Positions 38,448 through 48,425 are shown, numbered from the stretch's first letter. The stretch is DNA of 64,000 nucleotides from Spongiibacteraceae bacterium (GCA_030621845.1 JAUXHA010000002.1:1-64000); one strand, 5' to 3'. Program-made: numbers and translations. The notes: a model not told the origin generated them from the letters alone.

Positions 38448-40796
38448 CTACAGTGAAATCCGAACACCGGCAAATTCCTCATCATTAATCTTTGGCTTAC
38501 AAAGCGTCAAGCGTTTACCGTTAATTCCATGCTCGACAAGATACCGTTTTACCACCACCTCCCGATCTTTAGCCAGGGAATTCAACCGGGCGTCATCAAT
38601 CGGACTGGCAGGTGCCGTCATATTCGACAGCGCAGTATGATCCTCGACCGAAGCCACGCCACAGAGCTTTATTCTAAGATCTTTTTTATCGGCCAGTAAA
38701 CCACTCAACTTATCCATATACGGCATTTCAGCGGCTGTTAATTGCTCGCTTCCCGACTCAAAAACAATGGGTTTCAAATCCAGGGAGTCCCACTGTTTAT
38801 CGAGAAACTCCCCCGTTGCCACCAAAACCCCATAGGGCTGGATGGCCAACTTCAATAATTTCACCGAGGCGTTTCCCAACGCCTTGCCCATGGATTTTGC
38901 AATCAAGCTGTTAACATCAAAATCAGGGGCGTCGAGCTGGCCGTCAATCGGCACATTCATTTGAATCGTGTCATCACTATCACGCAACAGGCTTAAGCCC
39001 AGGCCCAGGGGCACACCCATGCTCTCCGACAGGGATTCCGATTTATCGGCATCGGTTTCTTCAATTTCAAAGTGACGCAACTTGAGTTGATTGTGCATAT
39101 CCATCTGTTCATCCCGAATCTCCATATCAAAATTGAGATCGAGGTGACCTGTGGCTATGTGGTAACCCACCGCGGCCTCGCTGTAGGGGGAGAACGGCGG
39201 TAAGTCAATCGCCTCCAGCTCACCCTTAAGGGACAGGTCACGTCCGCTGGAAAAAGGCTTTAGCCAACCGTCCAGGCGTATTTTAGAAAATTCATCCAGG
39301 TGCGCCGCCAGGCTTAACAGCGTTTTGCTATCCTTTTTATTCGAGGAAAGTGCTTTCATCGACAAGCTATCAATAGTAAACCTGGTGGTGACTGCCGGCG
39401 TGAACTGACCATCCTGGAAGGCAACATAGCTGTTATCCAGCATTTGAAATTGGCCCAGGCTGAAATTAAAAGGTGACGCCTCTTTTTCCATCGGTTCTGC
39501 AGGAGCGGCCTCACTGTCTGTTGATGCTGGCATTAACTCATTTATGATCGTCTCGAGATGCAACTGCCCATCGGCATCCGTAGCAAGCAGGTATTGCCCA
39601 CCTTTAATAGTGACCCCCGCAATATCCAATTGTTTAAACTCAGACAGGGAAACCTTATCGATAGTCAGCGCAGCCGTGCGCAACCAACCCTGCTTATTTT
39701 TCACTGGCCGGAATAAATCGAGCTGTTTGAAGTGCAATTGTTCAAGCTGCAGTGTCTGCTGTTCATCGATGAGCAGGCCAGAGAGGGTCAGCTTTTCCAA
39801 AGCGGCAATTTCAAGCGCCTTGCCGCGTTGCATAACCGTTAAGGAATGCCCTGTTATATCAGCCTTATGCTTGAATCGCTCCAGCGTCTCTAAAAAATCC
39901 ACTGCCACCGATCCCTGCCACTGAATCGCCTCTAGATTTGCTGCAAATTGTTGGTATTCAAGCCCCAACTGCTTAATATCCAGAGCCCCATCAAGCAGCA
40001 CCGTGTACTTTCCCTTCGGTGTTCTAATGGCATTAACCGTCAGCTTTGCTGCCGCCTCACCTTGCAGATTCTTGAGTTGATCCGCTATCAGGGGTAAAAA
40101 TTCCGTCAGTTTAAAACGATCGAGAGTAATTTCACCCTTGAGGGTACGATTTTTACCGGCAAACGCTGCGGTCAAATCAACATTGATCGGCGCCCCATTC
40201 CAGGATCCGACAATTTTCAGAAAAGACGGCTCCTCGCTGTAGGTAGAAAGACGCTGTAAATCCAGCGAGTCTATTTTTAAAATACCATTGAGCGTCTGGC
40301 TGCGGAGCTCAAATTCAACATTGTGGAAACTGATCTGATTGGCAAACAGCTTCGGTAATTCTATCTCCTGTGTCTCCAGGCCCGAGTTATCCCCGCTACC
40401 ATCCGTAGTCGCTGTGGTCGTCAACGGCACGATAACATTCCAGTCCCCCTGATCATCCTGATGAATGACCAGACGACTATCCCACAGGTCTAATTCCTGC
40501 AGTTCAAACTCACTCAAGCCATGACCAAACCAGCCATAGTTCAATAACAACCGCCCAATCACCAGCGTTATTTCCCGGTTCTGGTCCAGCTCAAAGTTTT
40601 CCAACTCGAGGGTACCGGCAAAGAGGTTCAGATCGACATCGGCAATATGAGCTTGCCCAAGACCAGAGTTATCAATCCAATAACGCAGCGAGAATTGCAA
40701 CATCACCGGCAACATAATGAGCAGCAGTAACAGCAGCGACAATGCCAATAGCAATTTTCCCTTCATCCCTGATAACCAATCCCGCAGCGTCGTCAT
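38448..40796 (-). CDS. DUF748 family protein (AsmA/TamB-like envelope protein)
   Basis: The 782-residue protein has one N-terminal membrane helix (about 14-36) and a long periplasmic region of amphipathic beta-strands. This is typical of DUF748 and related AsmA-like proteins thought to bridge the envelope or handle lipids. The family signature VGYHIATGHLDLNFDMEI lies in the second half. The last 150 residues are OmpA-like (EQLTAAEMPYMDKLSGLLAD, LAKDREVVVKRYLVEHGI). It lies 30 nt downstream of the FKBP gene on the same strand. Confidence 0.88.
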   Translation of the reverse strand: MTTLRDWLSGMKGKLLLALSLLLLLLIMLPVMLQFSLRYWIDNSGLGQAHIADVDLNLFAGTLELENFELDQNREITLVIGRLLLNYGWFGHGLSEFELQELDLWDSRLVIHQDDQGDWNVIVPLTTTATTDGSGDNSGLETQEIELPKLFANQISFHNVEFELRSQTLNGILKIDSLDLQRLSTYSEEPSFLKIVGSWNGAPINVDLTAAFAGKNRTLKGEITLDRFKLTEFLPLIADQLKNLQGEAAAKLTVNAIRTPKGKYTVLLDGALDIKQLGLEYQQFAANLEAIQWQGSVAVDFLETLERFKHKADITGHSLTVMQRGKALEIAALEKLTLSGLLIDEQQTLQLEQLHFKQLDLFRPVKNKQGWLRTAALTIDKVSLSEFKQLDIAGVTIKGGQYLLATDADGQLHLETIINELMPASTDSEAAPAEPMEKEASPFNFSLGQFQMLDNSYVAFQDGQFTPAVTTRFTIDSLSMKALSSNKKDSKTLLSLAAHLDEFSKIRLDGWLKPFSSGRDLSLKGELEAIDLPPFSPYSEAAVGYHIATGHLDLNFDMEIRDEQMDMHNQLKLRHFEIEETDADKSESLSESMGVPLGLGLSLLRDSDDTIQMNVPIDGQLDAPDFDVNSLIAKSMGKALGNASVKLLKLAIQPYGVLVATGEFLDKQWDSLDLKPIVFESGSEQLTAAEMPYMDKLSGLLADKKDLRIKLCGVASVEDHTALSNMTAPASPIDDARLNSLAKDREVVVKRYLVEHGINGKRLTLCKPKINDEEFAGVRISL

Positions 40797-40826
40797 TTTA
40801 ATTAACCTTGAATTAACAGCTCGCGA

Positions 40827-41444
40827 TCAGCTAAGGATTTCCAATAACTCGACATCAAAAACCAGCGCGGCATAGGGACCAATAGCACCGCCGGCACCGC
40901 CTTCACCATAGGCCAACTGGTAGGGCAAGTAGAGTCGCCACTTGGAACCCACCGCCATCAATTGCAGTGCTTCCGTCCAACCGGCAATAACGCCATTAAC
41001 CGGGAATTCAGCCGGTTCACCGCGATCAACCGAACTATCGAAAACGGTGCCATCAATAAGCGTACCATGGTAATGGGTTTTAACTGTTGAGGCGCTGGTA
41101 GGTTTAGCACCCTCTCCCGCAGTAAGAATTTCATACTGCAAACCAGAGGCCGTGGTGGTAATTCCGTCGCGGCTGGCATTTTCAGCCAGGAAGCGTTCAC
41201 CATCGGCGGCCTGGACTGTGCCTTGTTCCGACTGCTTGGCCTGGATACGTTGGTTGATCTGGTTAAAGGCCTGTTCCAGTATCTTTTTTTCAATCGCCGG
41301 CGGCTCACCCTTAAGGGAAGCTGAAACCCCGTCAAGTACGGCATTGACATCAACATCAAAGGGCTGGCTGGCCAACTGTTCACCCATTTGCCGGCCGATA
41401 CCATAACTGACCTGCTGCTCTACCGAAGAATATTTTTCAGACAT
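40827..41444 (-). CDS. FKBP-type peptidyl-prolyl cis-trans isomerase (FklB-like)
   Basis: The 205-residue protein catalyses proline isomerisation in protein folding. It has the N-terminal dimerisation region (VSYGIGRQMGEQLASQPFDV) and a C-terminal FKBP domain. Key FKBP features are VKTHYHGTLIDGTVFDSSVDRGEPAEFPV, kept in order, and WRLYLPYQLAYGEGG. There is no signal peptide, so it is cytoplasmic like FklB rather than periplasmic like FkpA. It probably forms an operon with the downstream DUF748 gene. Confidence 0.92.
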   Translation of the reverse strand: MSEKYSSVEQQVSYGIGRQMGEQLASQPFDVDVNAVLDGVSASLKGEPPAIEKKILEQAFNQINQRIQAKQSEQGTVQAADGERFLAENASRDGITTTASGLQYEILTAGEGAKPTSASTVKTHYHGTLIDGTVFDSSVDRGEPAEFPVNGVIAGWTEALQLMAVGSKWRLYLPYQLAYGEGGAGGAIGPYAALVFDVELLEILS

Positions 41445-41610
41445 ACGACACTCTATAACATTAAAAAAAGGATGCGCATTGTAACAATTATTATCGACGA
41501 ATAGGCAGCACCCGAAAAAGAAAGGGGGAACTTATTGTTTCTGCGATCATCCACACATGCCAGAAGGCATAGACATGCTATATTAGACAATATTCTACAT
41601 GGAGTTTTTA

Positions 41611-42987
41611 ATGCGCTACCCCCTTTTTATCCTGATTGTTTTTTCTCTATCCGCCTTCGCCGTCAATGCCAGTGAAGACGAGGACAAGCTCTCGGAAACC
41701 CCCGCCGAACTGGGTTTTAACAAGAAGGGAAAACCTGTCGAAGTGGTCGACCTTGGCCCTGAACAAAAACCGCTAGCCAGCCCCGCACCAGTTACGCCCC
41801 CTGCCGCGTCACTACCCAAGGCCAAGAGTGTTGACCTCGGTGAACCCGTACCCGTTGTCGATACTAGCGAAGCTGTCCCCACTGAGCCTCAGCCAGCACC
41901 CATCACCGCACCCGCACCACCTGAAACGACAGCAGCGGAAACAACACCGCCGTTTGTACTGCTCAATACCGCTGTCGAGCCAGGCACCTCCACACGCCTG
42001 CTGTGGTCACTGAGCAAATCTTATGATGGTATTGCGGCACCCACCCCGATACTGATTGTGAATGGCGCCAGCCCCGGACCTACGCTCTGCCTGACCGCCG
42101 CCATACATGGCGATGAATTGAACGGCATCGAAATTGTGCGGCGGGTGCTTTACAACATCGATGCGCAAGCGCTCTCAGGCACGGTAATTGGTGTTCCTAT
42201 CGTCAACCTGCAGGGCTTTCATCGCGGCTCGCGTTATTTAAGTGACCGTCGCGATCTCAATCGTTTTTTTCCCGGTAATACCACCGGCAGCTCAGCCGCG
42301 CGTATCGCCTATTCTTTTTTCAAGGAAATCATCAGCCATTGTGATGCCCTGGTCGATTTACATACCGGCTCCTTCTATCGCACCAACCTGCCTCAGTTGA
42401 GAGCCGATGTTAGCAAGGAAAATGTAGTGAAACTCACCCAGGGCTTTGGTGCGACGGTCATTTTGCACAGTAAGGGCGCCATCGGCACGCTCAGGGCTGC
42501 AGCCGTAGCCGCGGGCATTCCTGCAGTTACCCTGGAAGCCGGCGAGCCCATGCGTCTGGATGAAGATGCCGTAGCCCATGGCGTCAAGGGTGTCCGCACC
42601 CTGCTCAATCAAATGGGCATGGTGAAAAAAATCAGTTTGTGGGGTGAACCTGAGCCGGTTTATCACAATTCCATCTGGATCCGCGTTAATCAGGGCGGTA
42701 TTCTTTTTAGCCAGGTTGAATTAGGTGAACGTGTCAGCGAAGGCGATTTACTCGGCACCGTGACCGACCCCATCACCAATGTTCGATCCGATATATCCTC
42801 CTCATTTGACGGCCGAATTATTGGTATGGCCCTTAACCAGGTAGTGATGCCCGGCTTTGCCGCCTTTCATATCGCCACTCACGCCGAAGAGATGCCCAGT
42901 GCCAGTACCTCCCCCCCCGAACAAACATTGCCTGCTGATCCCGAGTCGCCGACAGTACTGCTGGAGGATGATCTCGAGGTCAATTAA
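41611..42987 (+). CDS. Succinylglutamate desuccinylase/aspartoacylase family protein, exported
   Basis: The 458-residue protein belongs to the M14-like AstE/AspA zinc hydrolase family, which removes acyl groups from amino acids. A signal peptide (MRYPLFILIVFSLSAFAVNA) precedes a Pro/Thr/Glu-rich linker of roughly 100 residues, then the catalytic domain. The zinc site is visible as AAIHGDELNGIEI and LVDLHTGSF. The end has the usual beta-barrel-like domain plus an acidic, Pro-rich tail. I chose the ATG at 41611 because GGAG lies 6 nt before it; an ATG 12 nt upstream is less likely. The substrate is unknown. A periplasmic site is inferred. Confidence 0.87.
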   Translation: MRYPLFILIVFSLSAFAVNASEDEDKLSETPAELGFNKKGKPVEVVDLGPEQKPLASPAPVTPPAASLPKAKSVDLGEPVPVVDTSEAVPTEPQPAPITAPAPPETTAAETTPPFVLLNTAVEPGTSTRLLWSLSKSYDGIAAPTPILIVNGASPGPTLCLTAAIHGDELNGIEIVRRVLYNIDAQALSGTVIGVPIVNLQGFHRGSRYLSDRRDLNRFFPGNTTGSSAARIAYSFFKEIISHCDALVDLHTGSFYRTNLPQLRADVSKENVVKLTQGFGATVILHSKGAIGTLRAAAVAAGIPAVTLEAGEPMRLDEDAVAHGVKGVRTLLNQMGMVKKISLWGEPEPVYHNSIWIRVNQGGILFSQVELGERVSEGDLLGTVTDPITNVRSDISSSFDGRIIGMALNQVVMPGFAAFHIATHAEEMPSASTSPPEQTLPADPESPTVLLEDDLEVN

Positions 42988-43133
42988 TGCGCTACGCACT
43001 ATGATTAACTCTTCTGTCTTCAACACTTTTGGCCCCCTCAAGCCCTCAGCCACACCCGGTTTGAAAGAATTTATCCTGCCCCGGCCCGAGCAATCTGCTA
43101 TTATCGACCAGTATTCACCAACACCGGTAAGCT

Positions 43134-43457
43134 GTGAAAAAACCGATTAGCAAAGCCGTTATCCGCAACCAACTTAATCAGCAGATCGATAAGTTCCTGA
43201 ATCAGGGTGGCGAGGTGGTGCAGATTGAAAGAGGCTTAAGTGGCAGGGAAAATCCCAACGGCCCATTGAAACCCAATGGAATCAATTTCGACCAGGCAAA
43301 AACACCACGCACCTACGTGCCGGAAGTGGTTGCCGCCCTTGAGGCACGACGTAATAGCAAGCCAGGAAAAACAGTAAAAACAAAGAAAAAAAGCCGTAAG
43401 AAAATCATCTATGACGATTTCGGCGAAGCACTGCGCTGGGAATGGGTTGACGACTGA
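43134..43457 (+). CDS. Small basic protein with a SutA-like FLxxGGxVxxIE motif
   Basis: The 107-residue protein starts at a GTG with only a weak upstream ribosome binding site. The segment QQIDKFLNQGGEVVQIERGL recalls a short motif near the C terminus of SutA, the RNA-polymerase-binding protein of Pseudomonas. The acidic N terminus of SutA is absent, and here a Lys-rich stretch and the tail FGEALRWEWVDD follow. Function is not established. Its last 49 nt overlap the convergent RND permease gene. Confidence 0.65.
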   Translation: MKKPISKAVIRNQLNQQIDKFLNQGGEVVQIERGLSGRENPNGPLKPNGINFDQAKTPRTYVPEVVAALEARRNSKPGKTVKTKKKSRKKIIYDDFGEALRWEWVDD

Positions 43458-46400
43458 GCGACTGGCCATACTGCCTGCTTCAGCCTGTTCAAACCCTGCT
43501 GGCCATCCCGGGCGATAAAGTACAGTACCGGCACCAATAGCAAGGTAACAAAGGTAGAGAACAGTACCCCGAAAGCAATTGAAATCGCCATCGGTTTCAG
43601 GAACTGTGCCTGTATTGATGTTTCAAGCTGAATCGGCAGCAAGCCCATAAAGGTAGTGGCAGAGGTCAAAATGACCGCGCGAAAACGTCGCTCCCCTGCC
43701 GCCAATACCGCCGCCGCCCAGTCCTGCCCCGTGCGCATACGCTGGTTGATATAATCAACCAATACCAGGCTGTCGTTAATCACCACGCCCGACAATGCCA
43801 CCATACCGATAATTGAAATAATACTGATATCCTTACCCATTAACAGATGGCCGACCAGCGCACCGACAACACCGAAGGGAATCACCGACATAATCAACAG
43901 CGGCTGGGTATAGGATTTCAGTGGAATGGCCAGTGCCGCATAGACCATCATGATCATAATTAAACCGGTCAGCAACAAGGATTCAGTGGTGTCTGCCTGC
44001 TCCTCTGCCTCACCGGTAAAACGGTAATTGACGTTAGGGTAATCGGCTAACACCGCCGGAATAATTTCCTGCTCCAGCACCGTCAACACCTGCCCGGGTT
44101 CCAGCAGGGACTTATTCACATCGGCCTGTACATTCACCACCCGCCGTCGATCAATACGATTAATGACGCTGATACCTGTTCGTTCATGGATTTCGCCGAC
44201 CACCGTGAAAGGAACTTTATTACCATTGGGTAAATGCACCCACATATTGCGCAGGGTTTGCAAACTGTTCCGCTCCGATGCCGGGAAACGGGCATAGACC
44301 CTGACTTCATGACGCCCACGCTGAACCCGCTGGATTTCAGCACCAAAGAATGCCTGCCTGACCTGGCGGGCCAACTCAACCTGGCCCAGCCCTAATGCCT
44401 GCCCCTCCGCCGTCACCCGGATATCCACTTCGGGACCGCCGGCATCAAAGGTATCGCGCACATCATAGACACCGTTAAACTGCACCAGTGATGTCTTGAT
44501 CGCCTCGGAAGCCAGGCGCAAGTTGTCCAGGTCATCACTCTGCAACTCCACATCAATGGCCACGCTGGCATGCCCGGCGTTGGCATCGATGGTCAGCGCT
44601 TTAACACCGGTTAATTCACCCAGTGCCTCACGCCACCAGCGCGCCAACTCCACCGAGGTAATATCACGCTCGGTGCTGGGAATTAATTCAGCGTAAATAC
44701 TGGCGCTGGTATCGGTGGGCGATGTTGTCATCAGCGCGGCGACAACATCGTGTTCGGCACCGGTCTGCTGGCGATAGCGTTGATTGACCGCCAGCGCAGC
44801 CCGCTCCATCACCAACGCATACTCATGGGTTTTCTGGTAGGGGGTACCCTGGGGCATCTCAAGCTGAACAATAATAATATCGGAGGGAACATTGGGGAAA
44901 AAAACCAATCGCAACCAACCCGCTGGAATCAAATAAAGCGACCAAATAAAGACAGCGACAAAAATCGATAAGGTGACATAACGCCGGCTCACAGCCCGCA
45001 GTAACAGTGGCCGATAACGCTGTTCAATAAAACGATTCAATTTGAGATTAATGGTTTTTTGCAGGCGCTGAAACCCTGCCAACAATGGATTTTTACTCAG
45101 TACATCGCTGTTCAACCTGACATGCCGCAGATGCGCTGGCAGTATCAGCTTCGTTTCAATCAATGAAAACAGCATGCAGATAATCACTACCGGTGCCGCC
45201 ACACTGAACAAGCGCCCTATGCCCTCATCCAGTTGCGTAACCGGCAAGAAGGCAATAATCGTTGTCAGCACACCAAAGGTGGTGGGTATGGCCACTTTTT
45301 TCACCCCGCGAATAATACTGTCCAGCCCCTTACCTTCTATTTCCAGCTGGTTATAGGCGCTTTCCGCCGTGACAATGGCATCATCCACCAGAATACCCAG
45401 CACCAAAATAAAACCGAACAGGGAGACAACATTCACGGATAAATCAAACGGCGCAAGATTCATCACAAACAGCGTACCGAGAAAGCAAAACGGCAAACCC
45501 ATCACCACCCAGAACGCCAGCGACAATTGTAAAAACAGCGCCAGGGTAATCATCACCAGCAGTATTCCCTGCGCGGCACTTTTCAACAGCAGGCTAATAC
45601 GGCTTTTCAGGGTAATCGTGCGATCAGCCCACACCGCCAGCTTTACCCCCTCGGGTAATTGCTGCTGCTTGGTCACGACATAGGCATTAACCTGCTTGCT
45701 AATCGCCAGCACATCCTGACTGCCGACGCGATCGATTAGTAAGTTAATACTGGGGCGACCGTTGAGCCGACTCAGCAGCGGCTGGTCTTCAAAGGCATCG
45801 CGCACCACCGCCACATCGCCCACAGTAATACGTGTGCCATCGGCCCGGGTCAGCAAGGACAGCGCCGAGAACTCGGCAGCGGTATACGCCTGGCCGATGG
45901 AACGGAGCGTTATCGAACCCGCCTCGGTGCGCAAGGTTCCACCCGGCAAATCGCGCGACTGGCTTTTGATGGTATTGACCACATCGTCAAATACCAGGCC
46001 GTATTGGCGCAGGGCAGCATCGGACAACTCAATAGAAATTTCAAAATCCCTGGTACCCGATATTTCGATATGGGTAATACCCGGCATCAGTAAAATTTCA
46101 TCGCGTATTTCATCGGCCAGGTTTTTAAGCTGGCGCTCTTCCAGCTTGCCATAGATAGACAGGTTTAATGTCCGCGAGCGCCGCAAGCGCTCTTCAATAA
46201 TGGGCACTTCAGCATCGAGCGGGAACGAAGTAATACTGTCCACCCGGTTTTTGACTTTGTTGATGACATCCGCCATTTCAGTACCCGGATAAAGTACCAC
46301 AGTGACCACGCCACTCCCTCCTTTGGCAACCGAGCGAATTTCTTTTATGCCGACAATGTCCTGGATTTCTTCTTCGATCTTAATCAGTATCCCCTCTTCC

Positions 46401-46591
46401 ACTTCCTCCGGGGAACTGCCGGGATAGGGTACGGTGATAATGAGTACTTCTGAGGGAAAGCTGGGGAAAACTTCTTTAGTAATGCCGGACAATGCCTGCA
46501 GGCCGGCGATCATCACCACCAGTAGCAACAGGTTGGCCGCCACCGGATTGCGCGCCATCCAGGCGATAATGCCGGATTCCTGCATCTGCAT
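43409..46591 (-). CDS. RND efflux transporter permease subunit (pump A)
   Basis: This 1060-residue proton-driven inner-membrane pump has the RND layout: twelve membrane helices and two large periplasmic loops. The N terminus (GIIAWMARNPVAANLLLLVV) and the two adjacent Asp residues in LVDDAIVTAESAYNQLE, needed for proton transfer, are present. The second half has SIISIIGMVALSGVVINDSLVLVDY. It resembles the MexB-related group of unknown substrate. It lies 4 nt after its adaptor gene. No outer-membrane factor is nearby. Confidence 0.93.
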   Translation of the reverse strand: MQMQESGIIAWMARNPVAANLLLLVVMIAGLQALSGITKEVFPSFPSEVLIITVPYPGSSPEEVEEGILIKIEEEIQDIVGIKEIRSVAKGGSGVVTVVLYPGTEMADVINKVKNRVDSITSFPLDAEVPIIEERLRRSRTLNLSIYGKLEERQLKNLADEIRDEILLMPGITHIEISGTRDFEISIELSDAALRQYGLVFDDVVNTIKSQSRDLPGGTLRTEAGSITLRSIGQAYTAAEFSALSLLTRADGTRITVGDVAVVRDAFEDQPLLSRLNGRPSINLLIDRVGSQDVLAISKQVNAYVVTKQQQLPEGVKLAVWADRTITLKSRISLLLKSAAQGILLVMITLALFLQLSLAFWVVMGLPFCFLGTLFVMNLAPFDLSVNVVSLFGFILVLGILVDDAIVTAESAYNQLEIEGKGLDSIIRGVKKVAIPTTFGVLTTIIAFLPVTQLDEGIGRLFSVAAPVVIICMLFSLIETKLILPAHLRHVRLNSDVLSKNPLLAGFQRLQKTINLKLNRFIEQRYRPLLLRAVSRRYVTLSIFVAVFIWSLYLIPAGWLRLVFFPNVPSDIIIVQLEMPQGTPYQKTHEYALVMERAALAVNQRYRQQTGAEHDVVAALMTTSPTDTSASIYAELIPSTERDITSVELARWWREALGELTGVKALTIDANAGHASVAIDVELQSDDLDNLRLASEAIKTSLVQFNGVYDVRDTFDAGGPEVDIRVTAEGQALGLGQVELARQVRQAFFGAEIQRVQRGRHEVRVYARFPASERNSLQTLRNMWVHLPNGNKVPFTVVGEIHERTGISVINRIDRRRVVNVQADVNKSLLEPGQVLTVLEQEIIPAVLADYPNVNYRFTGEAEEQADTTESLLLTGLIMIMMVYAALAIPLKSYTQPLLIMSVIPFGVVGALVGHLLMGKDISIISIIGMVALSGVVINDSLVLVDYINQRMRTGQDWAAAVLAAGERRFRAVILTSATTFMGLLPIQLETSIQAQFLKPMAISIAFGVLFSTFVTLLLVPVLYFIARDGQQGLNRLKQAVWPVAQSSTHSQRSASPKSS

Positions 46592-46595
46592 GCTG

Positions 46596-47744
46596 TTACT
46601 GGCTCCCGTTATTTTCGACAGGCGTCACCGGCATCCCGTCGACCATCAAATCAAGCCGGGTCAACACCACCTGCTCGCCCGCCAACAGACCGGAGCCAAT
46701 CACCAGCTGGTGAGCATCGCGGTGCAATACCTCGACCTCCCGTTTCTCCAACGTGCCGTCATTAATCACATAAATAAAACGATCGGCATGAAGCGCCGAG
46801 CGCGGTAGCTGACTGGCCTCGGCAACGACTATACCCTCAAGGGAAGCATCGACGAACAAGCCAACAAGCAGCGGTGATTTATCGCTGTGCAAGCCATAGG
46901 GATCATCCACCTCGGCCACCAGGTAATACACCCGCGTCTGCGCATCGACACGCCGCTCAGAACGCACCAAGCTGCCCTGCCAACTCAGCGATCGCCGGCC
47001 AAAACGGGCTCGCAATTCAACCGTGGGCCAGACTCCACTGTCCAATACCGCCGGCGCCACCAGACCGATATCAGCGGCCGTTAACGGTAATCGCACTTCC
47101 GCGGTAGCGGTTCCCAGCAGCGCCATTAACACCGCACCGGTGCTCACATACTGCCCCAGGTCCACTTGCTTATTGTCAATTACCGCATCGAAAGGAGCCT
47201 GCACCCCGGTATTGGCCAGATCCCTTTCTGCCTGGCGCAAGCGTTCTGTCGCGGCATTATATTGCGCTTGTACCTGCTCGAGTTTGGGCTGGCGAAGACT
47301 CTCACTGCTGGCTTGGCGATTATTGACCCGGTACGCCGTACCCCGCTTAAATTCAGATTGTTCCTCTTTGAGTTTCAGGCTGGCCTCGGCAACACCGGCC
47401 TTGGCCTCGGCCACCGCCAATTGATAATCAATTGGGTCTATGCGTAGCAGCGTTTCTCCCGTGCTGACCAGGCCGCCGTTCACCAGGCTGTCGGCAACCC
47501 AGATAATTCGCCCGGTTACCTCACTGACCAGGTCGATGCGTCGCTTGGGCTGTACCGTACCCTGAGATTGAATACTCAGTTGCACCGGGTCGCGCGCCAC
47601 CGCAATCACTTCAACCACCGGTCTGGGTTGCGCTTTTCGCTGCCGTGGCATCTCTTCCCGCAGCGCCACCATCAGCGAGCCACTGACCACAGCCAGCAGT
47701 AAAATAGCGACGGGTAATAAACGTTTAAGCCGGGCCGAAGCCAT
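46596..47744 (-). CDS. RND efflux periplasmic adaptor subunit (pump A)
   Basis: The 382-residue membrane-fusion protein has an N-terminal membrane anchor (about 8-28). The lipoyl/barrel-sandwich half (VQLSIQSQGTVQPKRRIDLV) follows, then an alpha-helical hairpin (VGVAEAS region, RLRQAERDLANTGVQAPFDAVI) and beta-barrel and membrane-proximal domains. It should connect the permease with a TolC-type channel encoded elsewhere. It is upstream of and coupled with the permease gene. Confidence 0.92.
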   Translation of the reverse strand: MASARLKRLLPVAILLLAVVSGSLMVALREEMPRQRKAQPRPVVEVIAVARDPVQLSIQSQGTVQPKRRIDLVSEVTGRIIWVADSLVNGGLVSTGETLLRIDPIDYQLAVAEAKAGVAEASLKLKEEQSEFKRGTAYRVNNRQASSESLRQPKLEQVQAQYNAATERLRQAERDLANTGVQAPFDAVIDNKQVDLGQYVSTGAVLMALLGTATAEVRLPLTAADIGLVAPAVLDSGVWPTVELRARFGRRSLSWQGSLVRSERRVDAQTRVYYLVAEVDDPYGLHSDKSPLLVGLFVDASLEGIVVAEASQLPRSALHADRFIYVINDGTLEKREVEVLHRDAHQLVIGSGLLAGEQVVLTRLDLMVDGMPVTPVENNGSQ

Positions 47745-47836
47745 CCACTTCTCTCTTTTAACAGTTGTATGAAACTAGGCGTTTGATCGACTATAGTAGG
47801 TAGCCAGGCTCTGGATGACAATAGATACTCGCCGCT

Positions 47837-47881
47837 ATGCTTAAACCCCCTATACTTAAACCCCCTATGCTTAATCTTCCC
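47837..47881 (+). repeat. 15-nt tandem repeat at the 5' end of arfB
   Basis: Three 15-nt units, two near-identical (ATGCTTAAACCCCCT, ATACTTAAACCCCCT) and a third diverged (ATGCTTAATCTTCCC), span the start region. Each multiple of 15 keeps the frame, and units one and three each offer an ATG. Copy number changes would alter the N terminus only. Confidence 0.7.
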
Positions 47882-48292
47882 GACAACATCACCATCCCCA
47901 GTGAACAGTTAAACTTCAGTGCTATCCGGGCACAAGGCAGTGGCGGTCAAAACGTAAACAAGGTATCCACGGCCATTCACCTGCGTTTTGATATCCAGCA
48001 ATCAAATTTGCCTGAATCGTGTAAAACGCGCCTGCTGGCCCTCAACGACAGCCGCATCAACAAACAGGGGGTAATCGTAATCAAATCCCAGCAATACCGC
48101 AGCCAGGAAAAAAACAAACAGGCGGCGCTGCAGCGACTGGGAGAATTGCTGGGCAGGGCGCTGCACAAACCCAAAACCCGCCGCGCCACCCAACCGGGGA
48201 AAAATGCGAAAAAAAGGCGTATGGATACTAAAAGCCAGCGCGGAAAAACCAAAAATCTGCGGAAGAAGCCGACAAAACAGGCTTATGAATAA
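47867..48292 (+). CDS. arfB: Alternative ribosome-rescue factor, peptidyl-tRNA hydrolase ArfB
   Basis: ArfB releases ribosomes stalled on mRNA without a stop codon by hydrolysing the peptidyl-tRNA. The catalytic GGQ lies in IRAQGSGGQNVNKVSTAIHLRF. The C-terminal tail is highly basic (KTRRATQPGKNAKKRRMDTK), as needed to enter the empty mRNA channel. I chose the ATG at 47867 (141 residues) because this N terminus aligns with E. coli ArfB (140 residues). The in-frame ATG at 47837 would add ten repeat-encoded residues. Neither start has a good ribosome binding site. Confidence 0.92.
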   Translation: MLNLPDNITIPSEQLNFSAIRAQGSGGQNVNKVSTAIHLRFDIQQSNLPESCKTRLLALNDSRINKQGVIVIKSQQYRSQEKNKQAALQRLGELLGRALHKPKTRRATQPGKNAKKRRMDTKSQRGKTKNLRKKPTKQAYE

Positions 48293-48350
48293 GCCCGACT
48301 GGCGCACCACTTTTGTGCAAAAATACCTTTTCAAGCCAAAAACCGTCGGT

Positions 48351-48394
48351 ACTTTTTACACAACTAAAAAAACAAGCTTTTGTGACTATTTACA
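48351..48394 (+). promoter_or_regulatory. Paired ACT(T/A)TTTACA direct repeats, candidate activator sites
   Basis: Two copies of a 10-mer, ACTTTTTACA (48351-48360) and ACTATTTACA (48385-48394), stand 34 nt apart, close to three helical turns. They lie 75 and 41 nt upstream of the -24 element of a sigma-54-like promoter. Placement and spacing suit binding of an enhancer-type activator. The identity of the activator is inference; PrsR-type regulators are known to control PEP-CTERM genes in some bacteria. Confidence 0.5.
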
Positions 48395-48425
48395 AGCCAC
48401 TGAATCGCATAGGTTTTATACAACT

